Assembly (NCBI GenBank): GCA_900556205.1
Contig: USNX01000085.1
Coordinates: 1 to 6,160, forward strand
DNA: 6,160 bases
Direction of reading: 5' to 3'
From: an uncultured Collinsella sp.
GTDB taxonomy: Bacteria > Actinomycetota > Coriobacteriia > Coriobacteriales > Coriobacteriaceae
A program made the position numbers and the translations under genes. The notes beneath the pieces are model-generated. The model was not told the DNA's origin, searched no databases, and was given only the letters and a program-made list of their open reading frames with translations. Each line of letters starts with the position of its first letter. Positions within the stretch are counted from its first letter, which is position 1. Below, one piece after another: positions 1 to 5,629 of the stretch.

Positions 1-1
1 C

Positions 2-298
2 ATGGGTACGGCGTTCTCCAGCGAGGGTCGCCTCAACTTCCGCAACGCTCGCTTTGCGCACGACGATGGTCCCATCGATCCCACCTGCACCTGCCCGGTG
101 TGCACGGGCGGCTACAGCCGCGCGCTCATCCGCCACATGGTCACGCAGAAGGAGATGCTCGGCGGCATTTTGCTGTCGATGCACAACATCTACTACCTGC
201 TCAACCTTATGCAGCGTGCTCGCCAGGCCATTATCGAGGGCCGTTACGGTGCGTTCGTGAGCGACTGGATGAACAGCCCTGCGGCGGTGGATTACTAA
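2..298 (+). CDS. tgt: Queuine/preQ1 tRNA-guanine transglycosylase, C-terminal part (5' end outside window)
   Basis: The enzyme swaps guanine 34 of GUN-anticodon tRNAs for preQ1 (bacteria) in the cytoplasm, a step of queuosine biosynthesis. Only the last 98 codons are present. The reading frame is open from the left edge, so the ATG at position 2 is not taken as the real start. The visible part carries the family's zinc site: Cys-x-Cys-x2-Cys at local residues 29, 31 and 34, followed by the fourth ligand in SMHN (His 61). It also has the conserved SRALIRH stretch between them and the family's C-terminal helix with NLMQRARQAI. The gene ends in TAA. A hairpin with a T-run follows about 150 bp later, just before the LOG-family gene. 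Codon use is strongly G/C-ending, as in the other flanking genes. The family call is secure; the N-terminal barrel and active site cannot be judged. Confidence 0.95.
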   Translation: MGTAFSSEGRLNFRNARFAHDDGPIDPTCTCPVCTGGYSRALIRHMVTQKEMLGGILLSMHNIYYLLNLMQRARQAIIEGRYGAFVSDWMNSPAAVDY

Positions 299-448
299 GA
301 GCGGCGCGGGTGCTTGCAGGGCGTGGGCTACGGCAAAGGGCAGGGCGCCGGCTGCTCGGCACATTCGCTGACACCGTCTGCGCGACCGCTGACCGATAGC
401 TTGCAGGCACTTGATGCATCGTGGGTACCATACCGAATAGTTGATGTT

Positions 449-496
449 CGGGCGGGTGTTTGGCGCATGGCGTCGACTCCGCCCGTTTCTTTTTTT
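449..496 (+). terminator. Intrinsic terminator or attenuator directly upstream of the LOG-family gene
   Basis: CGGGCGG at 449-455 pairs perfectly with CCGCCCG at 479-485, and a T-rich run follows (486-496, ten T in eleven bases). This has the form of a rho-independent terminator. It ends only 15 bases before the ATG at 511, leaving no room for a promoter between it and that gene. It may end tgt transcription, or it may act as a leader attenuator for the LOG-family gene. Confidence 0.65.
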
Positions 497-500
497 CGAT

Positions 501-505
501 AGGAG
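501..505 (+). promoter_or_regulatory. Shine-Dalgarno AGGAG deciding the LOG-family start
   Basis: AGGAG lies five bases before the ATG at 511. The open frame extends upstream to a TTG at 460, but that codon has no ribosome binding site and falls inside the terminator hairpin, so 511 is chosen. Confidence 0.8.
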
Positions 506-510
506 TACCC

Positions 511-1269
511 ATGATTAAGAACGAGAACGTCGAGGGCGAGCCCGCCTACGACGAGACGTACCGCCGCGGCCCCGTGGTCATGCGCGGGCCCATGATTCCT
601 AAAGACAATACCTACGCCAACCTGCTGGCGCCCGAGGATTCGACCGACTGGCTGCATGCCGATCCATGGCGCGTGCTGCGTATCCAGGCCGAGTTCGTCG
701 ATGGATTTGGCGCACTCGCCGAGCTTGGCCCCGCGGTGACCATCTTCGGTAGCGCCCGCACGCCCAAGACGGACCCGGTTTACAAGGCGGCGCGCACCGT
801 CGGCCGCAAGATCGCTCAGCGCGGCGTGGCGGTTATCACCGGCGGTGGCCCCGGCATCATGGAGGCGGCCAACAGGGGAGCGGCGAGCGTCAACGGCAAG
901 TCGGTTGGCTTGGGGATTGAGCTGCCGCACGAGCAGGGGCTTAACAAATACGTGAACCTCGGCATGGACTTTCGCTACTTCTTTGTGCGCAAGACCATGT
1001 TCGTCAAATACAGCTCGGGTGCCATCGTGTTTCCCGGCGGCTTTGGCACGCTCGACGAGATGTTCGAGGTGCTCACGCTGGTGCAGACGCACAAGGTCAA
1101 GCGCATGCCGCTCGTGCTGGTGGGCAGCGAGTACTGGCAGGGCCTAATCGACTGGCTCAACGGTCCGGTGATGGACGCCGGTATGATTAGCCCGCTCGAT
1201 CCCGAACTCGTGCACATCACCGACGACCTCAACGAGGCGGTCGACGTCGCCCTGAGCGGGCTGATGTAG
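511..1269 (+). CDS. LOG-family (TIGR00730-type) nucleotide 5'-monophosphate phosphoribohydrolase
   Basis: This 252-residue Rossmann-fold protein has both signature motifs of the LOG family, once called lysine decarboxylases: GGGPGIMEAANRG at residues 111-123 and PGGFGTLDE at 175-183. The conserved RK pair at 160-161 lies between them. Family members hydrolyse nucleoside monophosphates such as cytokinin ribotides, releasing ribose 5-phosphate and the free base. The bacterial physiological substrate is often unknown, and no substrate can be named from this sequence. There is no signal peptide or membrane segment, so it should be cytosolic. The N-terminal 50 residues are a polar extension. The start at 511 is set by AGGAG at 501-505. 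The last 43 codons (1141-1269) have a second, 89% identical copy at 5490-5618, so the 3' end of this gene may have been supplied by the neighbouring accessory block. Overall length and the C-terminus appear intact. Confidence 0.92.
   Translation: MIKNENVEGEPAYDETYRRGPVVMRGPMIPKDNTYANLLAPEDSTDWLHADPWRVLRIQAEFVDGFGALAELGPAVTIFGSARTPKTDPVYKAARTVGRKIAQRGVAVITGGGPGIMEAANRGAASVNGKSVGLGIELPHEQGLNKYVNLGMDFRYFFVRKTMFVKYSSGAIVFPGGFGTLDEMFEVLTLVQTHKVKRMPLVLVGSEYWQGLIDWLNGPVMDAGMISPLDPELVHITDDLNEAVDVALSGLM
1141..1269 (+). repeat. Left copy of the duplicated LOG-gene 3' end (direct repeat)
   Basis: These 129 bases match 5490-5618 in the same orientation, with 14 differences and no gaps (115/129 identical). 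Eleven differences are silent; three change residues (I to F, E to D, V to I). Similarity ends sharply at the stop codon on the right and just before GGCCT on the left. Confidence 0.95.
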
Positions 1270-1299
1270 AGCAATCGTGCCGCCGCGACATGAATATGC

Positions 1300-1335
1300 A
1301 TGGCAATCTGATGCTATCTAACATCAGATTGCCAT
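1300..1335. promoter_or_regulatory. Perfect 14-bp palindrome ahead of the toxin-antitoxin operon: operator and/or terminator
   Basis: ATGGCAATCTGATG at 1300-1313 is perfectly complementary to 1322-1335, with an 8-base loop. It lies 31 bp after the LOG-family stop and 48 bp before the antitoxin start. A T-rich run (TTTCTTTT) follows, so it could terminate LOG transcription. It also overlaps the region where a -35 box would lie for the -10 candidate at 1346. RelB/DinJ antitoxins usually repress their own operon from such palindromes, so an operator role is a reasonable inference. Confidence 0.7.
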
Positions 1336-1345
1336 TTCTTTTGGG

Positions 1346-1351
1346 TATACT
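1346..1351 (+). promoter_or_regulatory. Candidate -10 box (TATACT) of the toxin-antitoxin operon
   Basis: TATACT is a five-of-six match to the sigma-70-type -10 consensus, 20 bp before the antitoxin ribosome binding site. No good -35 box is seen at 16-18 bp upstream, where the palindrome arm lies. The call rests on the -10 match and its position. Confidence 0.45.
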
Positions 1352-1370
1352 GATGCAAAAGACGAGGGCG

Positions 1371-1376
1371 AGGAGG
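1371..1376 (+). promoter_or_regulatory. Shine-Dalgarno AGGAGG of the antitoxin
   Basis: A full AGGAGG lies six bases before the ATG at 1383. It decides this start over the longer in-frame extension that begins at 1290, which would run through the palindrome and the -10 candidate. Confidence 0.85.
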
Positions 1377-1382
1377 TCACGT

Positions 1383-1682
1383 ATGTCTACTGCAACGATT
1401 AAGCCCACGACGGTCCGCATCGAGGAGGGGCTCAAGGAGCAGGCGACTGAGTTTTTAGATTCGGTTGGCCTGAGCCTTAATTCTTATCTCAACCTTGCTG
1501 TTCGGCAGCTTGTGAACCAGCGGAAGATCCCGTTTGAGATTGTGGGGCGACCGGAGGTGCCCAACGAGGCGACGAGGCGTGCTATGGTGATCGCCGAGGC
1601 CCATGAGCTGGGAATTCTGCCGGACGACAGCCCGTCATTCGATAACGTCGATGAGTTGATGACGTTTCTCGATGAGGACTAG
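1383..1682 (+). CDS. RelB/DinJ-family type II antitoxin
   Basis: This 99-residue protein has the RelB/DinJ layout. Residues about 7-50 form a ribbon-helix-helix DNA-binding unit: a strand TTVRIEEGLKEQA, then two helices with GLSLNSYLNLAVRQLV, ending in the typical KIPFEI. An acidic C-terminal tail (FDNVDELMTFLDED) would wrap and neutralise the toxin. The N-terminal dimer would bind operator DNA, probably the palindrome at 1300-1335, giving autorepression by the antitoxin or the toxin-antitoxin complex. The start has a perfect AGGAGG. The stop is separated by only three bases from the toxin start, the usual antitoxin-first operon order. The gene is less G/C-biased than the LOG-family gene beside it and belongs to the accessory block. 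The family call is firm; the choice between DinJ and RelB names is not. Confidence 0.9.
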   Translation: MSTATIKPTTVRIEEGLKEQATEFLDSVGLSLNSYLNLAVRQLVNQRKIPFEIVGRPEVPNEATRRAMVIAEAHELGILPDDSPSFDNVDELMTFLDED

Positions 1683-1685
1683 GCG

Positions 1686-1994
1686 ATGTTTGAGATTAAG
1701 GTCGAGGCTCAGTTTAAGGCCGACTATAAGCGAACGATGCAGAGCCATCCGCAGCTAAAAACCGAGTTTAAGGCAGCTATCGCCGAGCTTGCTGCGCATG
1801 GTTCACTTCCGGCGGAATACGGTGCCCACGAGCTCTCTAACCCGGGCGGCAATTACAACGGTCACATCGATTTTCATCTTTCCGATGGCCTGGTCGACGT
1901 GGTCGTTCTTTACCTGCCGCATAAAACTAACCCAGTGATCCGACTGGTCAGAATGGGTTCGCATCAAGAGTTATTTCAGGGCCCGTTGAGCTAA
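1686..1994 (+). CDS. YafQ/RelE-family type II toxin (mRNA interferase)
   Basis: This 102-residue protein of the RelE/ParE superfamily most resembles YafQ, a ribosome-dependent endoribonuclease that cuts mRNA at the A site and stops translation. Features in order: an N-terminal strand and two basic/amphipathic helices (residues 1-38); LPAEYGAHEL at 41-50, matching the YafQ 'LP..Y..H.L' segment; the core strands with HIDFHLSDGLVDVVVLY at 60-76; and the C-terminal RMGSHQELF at 89-97. His 93 corresponds to the catalytic histidine of E. coli YafQ. His 48, His 60, His 64 and Asp 67 may supply the other active-site positions. All expected pieces are present, so it should be active. Translation would be coupled to the antitoxin (three-base gap, GAGGA at 1674-1678). 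It converges with the primase-helicase gene, and the 77-bp repeat begins five bases after its stop. Confidence 0.88.
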   Translation: MFEIKVEAQFKADYKRTMQSHPQLKTEFKAAIAELAAHGSLPAEYGAHELSNPGGNYNGHIDFHLSDGLVDVVVLYLPHKTNPVIRLVRMGSHQELFQGPLS

Positions 1995-1998
1995 CCGC

Positions 1999-2075
1999 CT
2001 GCTTCTAAATTGCGGTGGAATAGGGATTGATTTGCGGCTGATGAGCCAAAAACAGTCCCTATTCCACCGCAAGTG
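1999..2075. repeat. 77-bp hairpin repeat, copy 1 (REP/MITE-like)
   Basis: This matches 5697-5773 in 74 of 77 positions, in the same orientation. Its core is a perfect 17-bp inverted repeat, TTGCGGTGGAATAGGGA at 2010-2026 and its complement at 2056-2072. The 29-base loop holds a small nested stem (GGCT 2036-2039, AGCC 2044-2047). It sits between the converging toxin and primase-helicase genes, and encodes the last codons and stop of the latter. There is no clear T-tract after either arm, so a simple terminator role is uncertain. Confidence 0.92.
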
Positions 2076-5070
2076 ATGGCGATGTTCCGTCTGTTGACGC
2101 GGCATCTGGCTTTCCCTTGTGGCTGACTTCGTCTAAGAGCTCCGCTGCGATCTCGCTGTTTTTGAACCTGATGCTGCAGTCTTCGTTCTTTGGGAAAGCT
2201 AGCAGCGGGATCGTTCCGTACCAGACAGTTTCTTCGTCAATTATCACTGCACACAAACGCCCTTCTGCTCTAATGGCATACTCGACGTTCATTTCGGCCA
2301 AAGTCTCTTTTGCATCTTCACGCGGAGTCGAGGCAAGGTAAATCTCAAGGGCAATCCCTCGGGCAATGGCATCTCTGATTGTATCGCCGAGCTTTGCGAG
2401 GCAGGCGGTGGATGCGTAGGGGGCTGCAATGAAGATGCTTTTGGCGGCATCGGCGATGTCTTCAACTAGAACCTCTACGGCATTCGCAGGCTCTACGAGA
2501 ATGTTTTGATCGGGCTGCTCGCCGCTTCCGGTCACGTAGACTTCGTACCCAAGCTTGGCGTACGTCTTGAGTCTCTTCTGGTACATGCGGGCGAGCATGG
2601 GTATCGACAAATCAACGTAGTCGAATATCTCAACCCGCTGTTTGCCGTCGTAATTTCTATGCAGCCTTCCTGCCTGTTGCGTTACGCTGCCATCCCAGGC
2701 TATCGGCGTCGCAATAAACAAGTTGTCGAGATATGCAAGGTCGAACCCCTCGCTCAGAAGGCTTTCGGTGGCAACGATGATTCTGCACTCGTGCTCAAAG
2801 CCGGGAAGCTTGCTCAGTATCGCCTTCCTCTCTTTAGCATCGATTTCCCCGGTGAGGAGGATGGGCTCGTGTCCGCGGTCGCGAAGGAGCCCGCAAAGCT
2901 CCTCGGCATGCTTTTTCCTTTTTGAAAGCACAAGTGGGTGTCGACCGCTTGATGCGGCTTCGAGGGCATCGTCGACAATTAGTTTGTTTCTAGCTGCATG
3001 CGCGCACAGAAGGTCGAGAATCTGATTGAAGCTTGCACCTGGCTCGTAGGCGGGTAGTCGAATTCCGGTAAAACGAGGCCGTACGATGCGCTGGATGCCC
3101 TGCTGGATCGCTTGCGTTTTTGGATCGATGACATAGCGAAGCGGGCCGCAGAGCATGGAGAGTGCCCGCGTAAGACCGTCGGAGCGCTCGGGCGTTGCGG
3201 AAAGGCCGTATACGTATTTGGCCGGGGCAGACTTGAGAACAAGCTCGAGCTGTGGCGCGGCGGCGTGGTGACATTCGTCGCAGATAATGAGGCCGTAATT
3301 ACGAACAAGGTCCTTAACTATCGGCTCCCCGGTTTGAGGGTCTTTGCCAGACAGCGACTGGAACGAAGCGACGTCGACGAGGCCGCTTACGGCATTTTTG
3401 CCTCCTCCTATTTGTCCGATGATCGGAGGCTGCCTCTTGCTGATTCGTCCTTTTGGGGTTCGGACGGGTTCTCTGTTGTCCGTAATGTCGATAAATCGCT
3501 CGAGCTGGGATTTCCATTGGGTTATGAGTGCAGTCTTGGGAACGATGACGAGCGTTGGAAGACCAATGGCGGCAATAAGATAAGCCCCGATGACGGTTTT
3601 ACCGAAGCCCGTCGGCGCGGACATGATTCCATCTTCGTACGAGAGCATCTGGTCAGCGGCGATTTGCTGTTCAGGGCGAAGGGCGCCTTTAAATGTCATC
3701 ACAATTTGATTATCGGATTGGCGTTCGTCTAAATAGTGGGCAGTAACGCCGGTTTCTTGGAGCAGCTGCTCAAGCTTGGTTTTGCAGCCTCTGGGAATCG
3801 CGACGCAGCCGCCTCTAAGCTCACTGAGGTCTATGAGCCGCGGTTTACCGAATACTGATTGATGCATAGATTGCGCGCGGAAGAATTCCGGGTTGGCGAA
3901 TGTTGCGAGCCCGCGGATTTCCATTTGAGCTGCCGGGCTCAGAGACTTTTCGGGGATGTAGAGCATATCGGCTTGTGTGACGGGCGGGTTCGAGGGGAAG
4001 TCTCGTGGCGTGAGCGGGAGCCGCTTTCGTGGCTTTTGGACATTGCGCCTGGCTTTGTTTGTCGCTGCAGCTGTTGCTATTCCAAGCGGTTTGTTTTTGG
4101 TGTCCTCGATCAGACGATCCACCGTCGCACGCGAGATTAGTTGGATTTGCGAAAGGTAAAGCCATTGGTCGGGAAAGGGCTCGAATCGTTCGTCAACAAA
4201 TACGCTGTTTCCTTCCCGCTGCGCTTTTCCCTGAAAGGGCAGCGCAATGAGATTTCCAAAGCCGCCTTCAGGAATGGTGGACTGCGCGGGTATCATTCGG
4301 TCAAAGGCTTCGAAGGTGATTGTCTTGTTGAGTGCCGCTGCTTCGGCGATAAGGCAGCTACCGAAATCTCGTGCTGTCTTTGCGTTTATAGGTTCTAGGA
4401 AGAAAAACCAGATATGCGCGCCGTTGCCTGACCTTGATCGCTCGACCGCAGCGTTAATTCCATGGTTTTTTACGACAAGCCTGATAGCGTTTGTCGCTTC
4501 TTTCCAATCGGCTTTGTCAAAATCAATGACAAGGACATTTGTGTTGCAGTCTTTGTCGAGAACATATTGACCTATGACGTCCCGGAGCCTGTCGTCGCTG
4601 CCTTTGAAATGGGCGATAATGGCGGCATCGTTCAGCTCAAGGAATGTGCGGCTGCGACATTCAGCGCATTTAATTCTGTGATGGTTTGCTTTGGGGCAAA
4701 TGCCTGACTTCCACTCATTTGCGCAGGCGGGTGTATAGCCGATGCCCCCGTCTTTTCTGCGATACCCGTGAGCGTGCACATCTTTGCGGCCGGTAAAAAG
4801 ATTGCGAAAGAGCTCGAGTTTGTCGCGCGCTGGGCTCGCGCTGGTAACGATGCCCTCGGTCTGTGCACGTTCGCCGAAAGATTTGCCGGCTTTGTCCCAT
4901 TCTTCGAGTGTTGCGTAACGGATGTCTGGACCGTTGCTACAGATTACGATCTGCTTACGCGGATCTGAAGCGTGGACAACCGTTTTATTGAGTTTGAATA
5001 AGGCGTTCCCGAAAAGGGCGTATTGATGCACGGCGTTGCTCATTTGAATGCCATTCTTGTCAGCGTTCAT
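2059..5070 (-). CDS. TOTE-type conflict protein: Zn finger, archaeo-eukaryotic primase, SF2 helicase and degenerate PLD-like domain
   Basis: This 1003-residue cytosolic protein is probably a phage/plasmid defence factor that acts on foreign DNA. Residues 1-80 are unrecognised. Residues 83-140 hold LFRNLFTGRKDV and four cysteines (116, 125, 135, 138), a likely zinc finger. The primase (AEP) domain, about 145-320, has the D-x-D pair 183/185, the SGNGAH motif with His 219, Asp 257 and GFGNLIALPFQG (270-281). A linker follows. The helicase, about 455-820, has Walker A APTGFGKT (485-492), DECHH (598-602), SATP (624-627) and QQAGRLHR (798-805). Residues 862-980 resemble a PLD-like domain, but the HxKxxxxD positions read R938, C940, D945. 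The start at 5070 lacks a clear ribosome binding site; Met 10 (5043) is an alternative. The stop lies in the 77-bp repeat. The codons are more A/T-rich than those of the flanking genes. Domain calls are strong; the defence role is inferred from the TOTE family. Confidence 0.9.
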   Translation of the reverse strand: MNADKNGIQMSNAVHQYALFGNALFKLNKTVVHASDPRKQIVICSNGPDIRYATLEEWDKAGKSFGERAQTEGIVTSASPARDKLELFRNLFTGRKDVHAHGYRRKDGGIGYTPACANEWKSGICPKANHHRIKCAECRSRTFLELNDAAIIAHFKGSDDRLRDVIGQYVLDKDCNTNVLVIDFDKADWKEATNAIRLVVKNHGINAAVERSRSGNGAHIWFFFLEPINAKTARDFGSCLIAEAAALNKTITFEAFDRMIPAQSTIPEGGFGNLIALPFQGKAQREGNSVFVDERFEPFPDQWLYLSQIQLISRATVDRLIEDTKNKPLGIATAAATNKARRNVQKPRKRLPLTPRDFPSNPPVTQADMLYIPEKSLSPAAQMEIRGLATFANPEFFRAQSMHQSVFGKPRLIDLSELRGGCVAIPRGCKTKLEQLLQETGVTAHYLDERQSDNQIVMTFKGALRPEQQIAADQMLSYEDGIMSAPTGFGKTVIGAYLIAAIGLPTLVIVPKTALITQWKSQLERFIDITDNREPVRTPKGRISKRQPPIIGQIGGGKNAVSGLVDVASFQSLSGKDPQTGEPIVKDLVRNYGLIICDECHHAAAPQLELVLKSAPAKYVYGLSATPERSDGLTRALSMLCGPLRYVIDPKTQAIQQGIQRIVRPRFTGIRLPAYEPGASFNQILDLLCAHAARNKLIVDDALEAASSGRHPLVLSKRKKHAEELCGLLRDRGHEPILLTGEIDAKERKAILSKLPGFEHECRIIVATESLLSEGFDLAYLDNLFIATPIAWDGSVTQQAGRLHRNYDGKQRVEIFDYVDLSIPMLARMYQKRLKTYAKLGYEVYVTGSGEQPDQNILVEPANAVEVLVEDIADAAKSIFIAAPYASTACLAKLGDTIRDAIARGIALEIYLASTPREDAKETLAEMNVEYAIRAEGRLCAVIIDEETVWYGTIPLLAFPKNEDCSIRFKNSEIAAELLDEVSHKGKPDAASTDGTSPSLAVE

Positions 5071-5254
5071 TGGGATGAGGGTACGTCATTTCAGCTTTAT
5101 GAGATACGCGACTTCGATTTTGGTTCGGTAATAGTGGGGTACCGATCCGTGAGTGGCAATTAGCCGGTGCCAAAACGTGCGGCGGCTGTTGTTAAAGGTG
5201 TTTTGGCGGCTATGGGGCGTGTTGGCGGCGTGGGGAGGGGTCCTCGAATGACTC

Positions 5255-5283
5255 CGTGGTCAAATAACGTCAAATATGAGTAC
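5255..5283 (-). repeat. Inverted repeat arm A, containing CAAATATGAGTAC
   Basis: CAAATATGAGTAC at 5271-5283 is the exact reverse complement of 5448-5460. Weaker similarity runs outward to about 5255 (9 of the next 13 bases match). This arm also contains a short tandem repeat, GTCAAATAAC followed by GTCAAATATG. The pair could be ends of a small mobile remnant or two inverted copies of a dispersed motif. Confidence 0.7.
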
Positions 5284-5307
5284 TGTTGTTAATGTAGTCT
5301 CATAACA

Positions 5308-5328
5308 TTTGGTAAGAATAGAATACCA
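5308..5328. promoter_or_regulatory. Short inverted repeat TTGGTA-N9-TACCAA, possible operator
   Basis: Perfect 6-bp arms lie inside the A/T-rich part of the region upstream of the primase-helicase gene. Size and spacing resemble a dimeric repressor site. No regulator gene is adjacent, so the role is a guess. Confidence 0.35.
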
Positions 5329-5338
5329 ATTCCACATT

Positions 5339-5344
5339 ATTCTA
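5339..5344 (-). promoter_or_regulatory. Weak candidate -10 box (TAGAAT) for leftward transcription
   Basis: Read leftward, TAGAAT lies in the most A/T-rich stretch, about 270 bp before the primase-helicase start. No good -35 box is found at the usual distance. This would imply a long leader for the primase-helicase mRNA. Confidence 0.25.
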
Positions 5345-5390
5345 TATATCTAACCCACTAAACACGGAATTTTGAGCCTTGGCAAGACGT

Positions 5391-5415
5391 GGAATTGATC
5401 GAAATGATCAATTCC
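5391..5415. repeat. Perfect 10-bp palindrome GGAATTGATC-GAAAT-GATCAATTCC
   Basis: The arms are 5391-5400 and 5406-5415 with a 5-base spacer. There is no T-run beside it, so it is not a normal terminator. It may be a regulator site, a recombination site or part of a small element lying between the two inverted repeat arms at 5271 and 5448. Confidence 0.75.
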
Positions 5416-5447
5416 GGCGAGATTTTGCTGCTACTAATTTGGTGGCG

Positions 5448-5476
5448 GTACTCATATTTGCCATTTTTTGTCCAGT
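5448..5476 (+). repeat. Inverted repeat arm B, containing GTACTCATATTTG
   Basis: This is the exact 13-bp reverse complement of 5271-5283 (5448-5460), with partial matching continuing to about 5476. It overlaps a second small inverted repeat, GCGGTAC (5445-5451) with GTACCGC (5479-5485), which ends just before the broken LOG copy begins. Confidence 0.7.
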
Positions 5477-5489
5477 GGGTACCGCGAGG

Positions 5490-5618
5490 GGCCTGTTCGA
5501 CTGGCTCAACGGCCCGGTGATGGATGCCGGCATGATCAGCCCACTCGATCCAGACCTTGTCCACATCACCGACGACCTCAACGAAGCCGTCGACATCGCC
5601 CTGAGCGGGCTGATGTAG
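5490..5618 (+). pseudogene. Truncated second copy of the LOG-family gene (last 43 codons including stop)
   Basis: These 129 bases encode GLFDWLNGPVMDAG and onward to SGLM-stop, matching residues 211-252 of the LOG-family protein at 511-1269. No start, ribosome binding site or N-terminal motifs are present, because the homology begins abruptly after unrelated DNA. An open frame can be drawn from about 5379, but its first part is not LOG-like. Most differences from the intact gene are silent, so this piece diverged while it was part of a working gene in some lineage and was cut off later. Together with 1141-1269 it brackets the toxin-antitoxin pair and the primase-helicase gene as a direct repeat, the scar expected from insertion at a gene's 3' end. 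The long hairpin at 5630-5690 is probably the original LOG terminator. Confidence 0.92.
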
Positions 5619-5629
5619 GGTAGGTAAAA

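Larger units (their letters stand above)
299..510 (+). other. Intergenic leader between tgt and the LOG-family gene
   Basis: No convincing gene lies in these 212 bases. The left two thirds is GC-rich without clear promoter boxes. The best candidate is TTGCAG at 401-406 with TACCAT at 426-431, but the 19-bp spacer makes it weak. The right end holds the terminator-like hairpin and the ribosome binding site listed separately. Confidence 0.6.
5071..5489. other. Non-coding region upstream of the primase-helicase gene, rich in inverted repeats
   Basis: No credible gene is seen on either strand. The part next to the primase-helicase start (5071-5250) is GC-rich and includes GCCAAAAC (5169-5176) facing GTTTTGGC (5200-5207). 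From about 5258 to 5370 it becomes strongly A/T-rich, which suits a promoter region for the leftward gene. The rest holds the inverted repeats listed separately, up to the broken LOG copy. Confidence 0.7.

Noticed and set aside
460..510. A longer LOG-family start at TTG 460
   Set aside because: The extension is encoded by the terminator hairpin and T-run, has no ribosome binding site, and is not needed by the family fold.
328..1092. A 254-codon open frame on the - strand opposite the LOG-family gene
   Set aside because: The opposite strand carries both LOG signature motifs and a good ribosome binding site. Long antisense frames are common in high-GC DNA.
1999..2075. The 77-bp repeat as part of a CRISPR array
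   Set aside because: There are only two copies 3.7 kb apart, each self-complementary over most of its length, with no regularly spaced repeats or cas genes.
3112..3732. A 206-codon open frame on the + strand opposite the primase-helicase gene
   Set aside because: It lies fully antisense to well-supported helicase motifs, resembles no known family and has no ribosome binding site; it is a shadow of the real gene.
5255..5476. The inverted arms as ends of an insertion sequence
   Set aside because: No transposase frame lies between them and no flanking target duplication is visible, so this is reported only as an inverted-repeat cluster.
5379..5618. A 79-codon gene ending in LOG-like sequence
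   Set aside because: Only the last 43 codons are LOG-like; the rest is intergenic DNA with palindromes, and no ribosome binding site precedes it. It is treated as a gene remnant.
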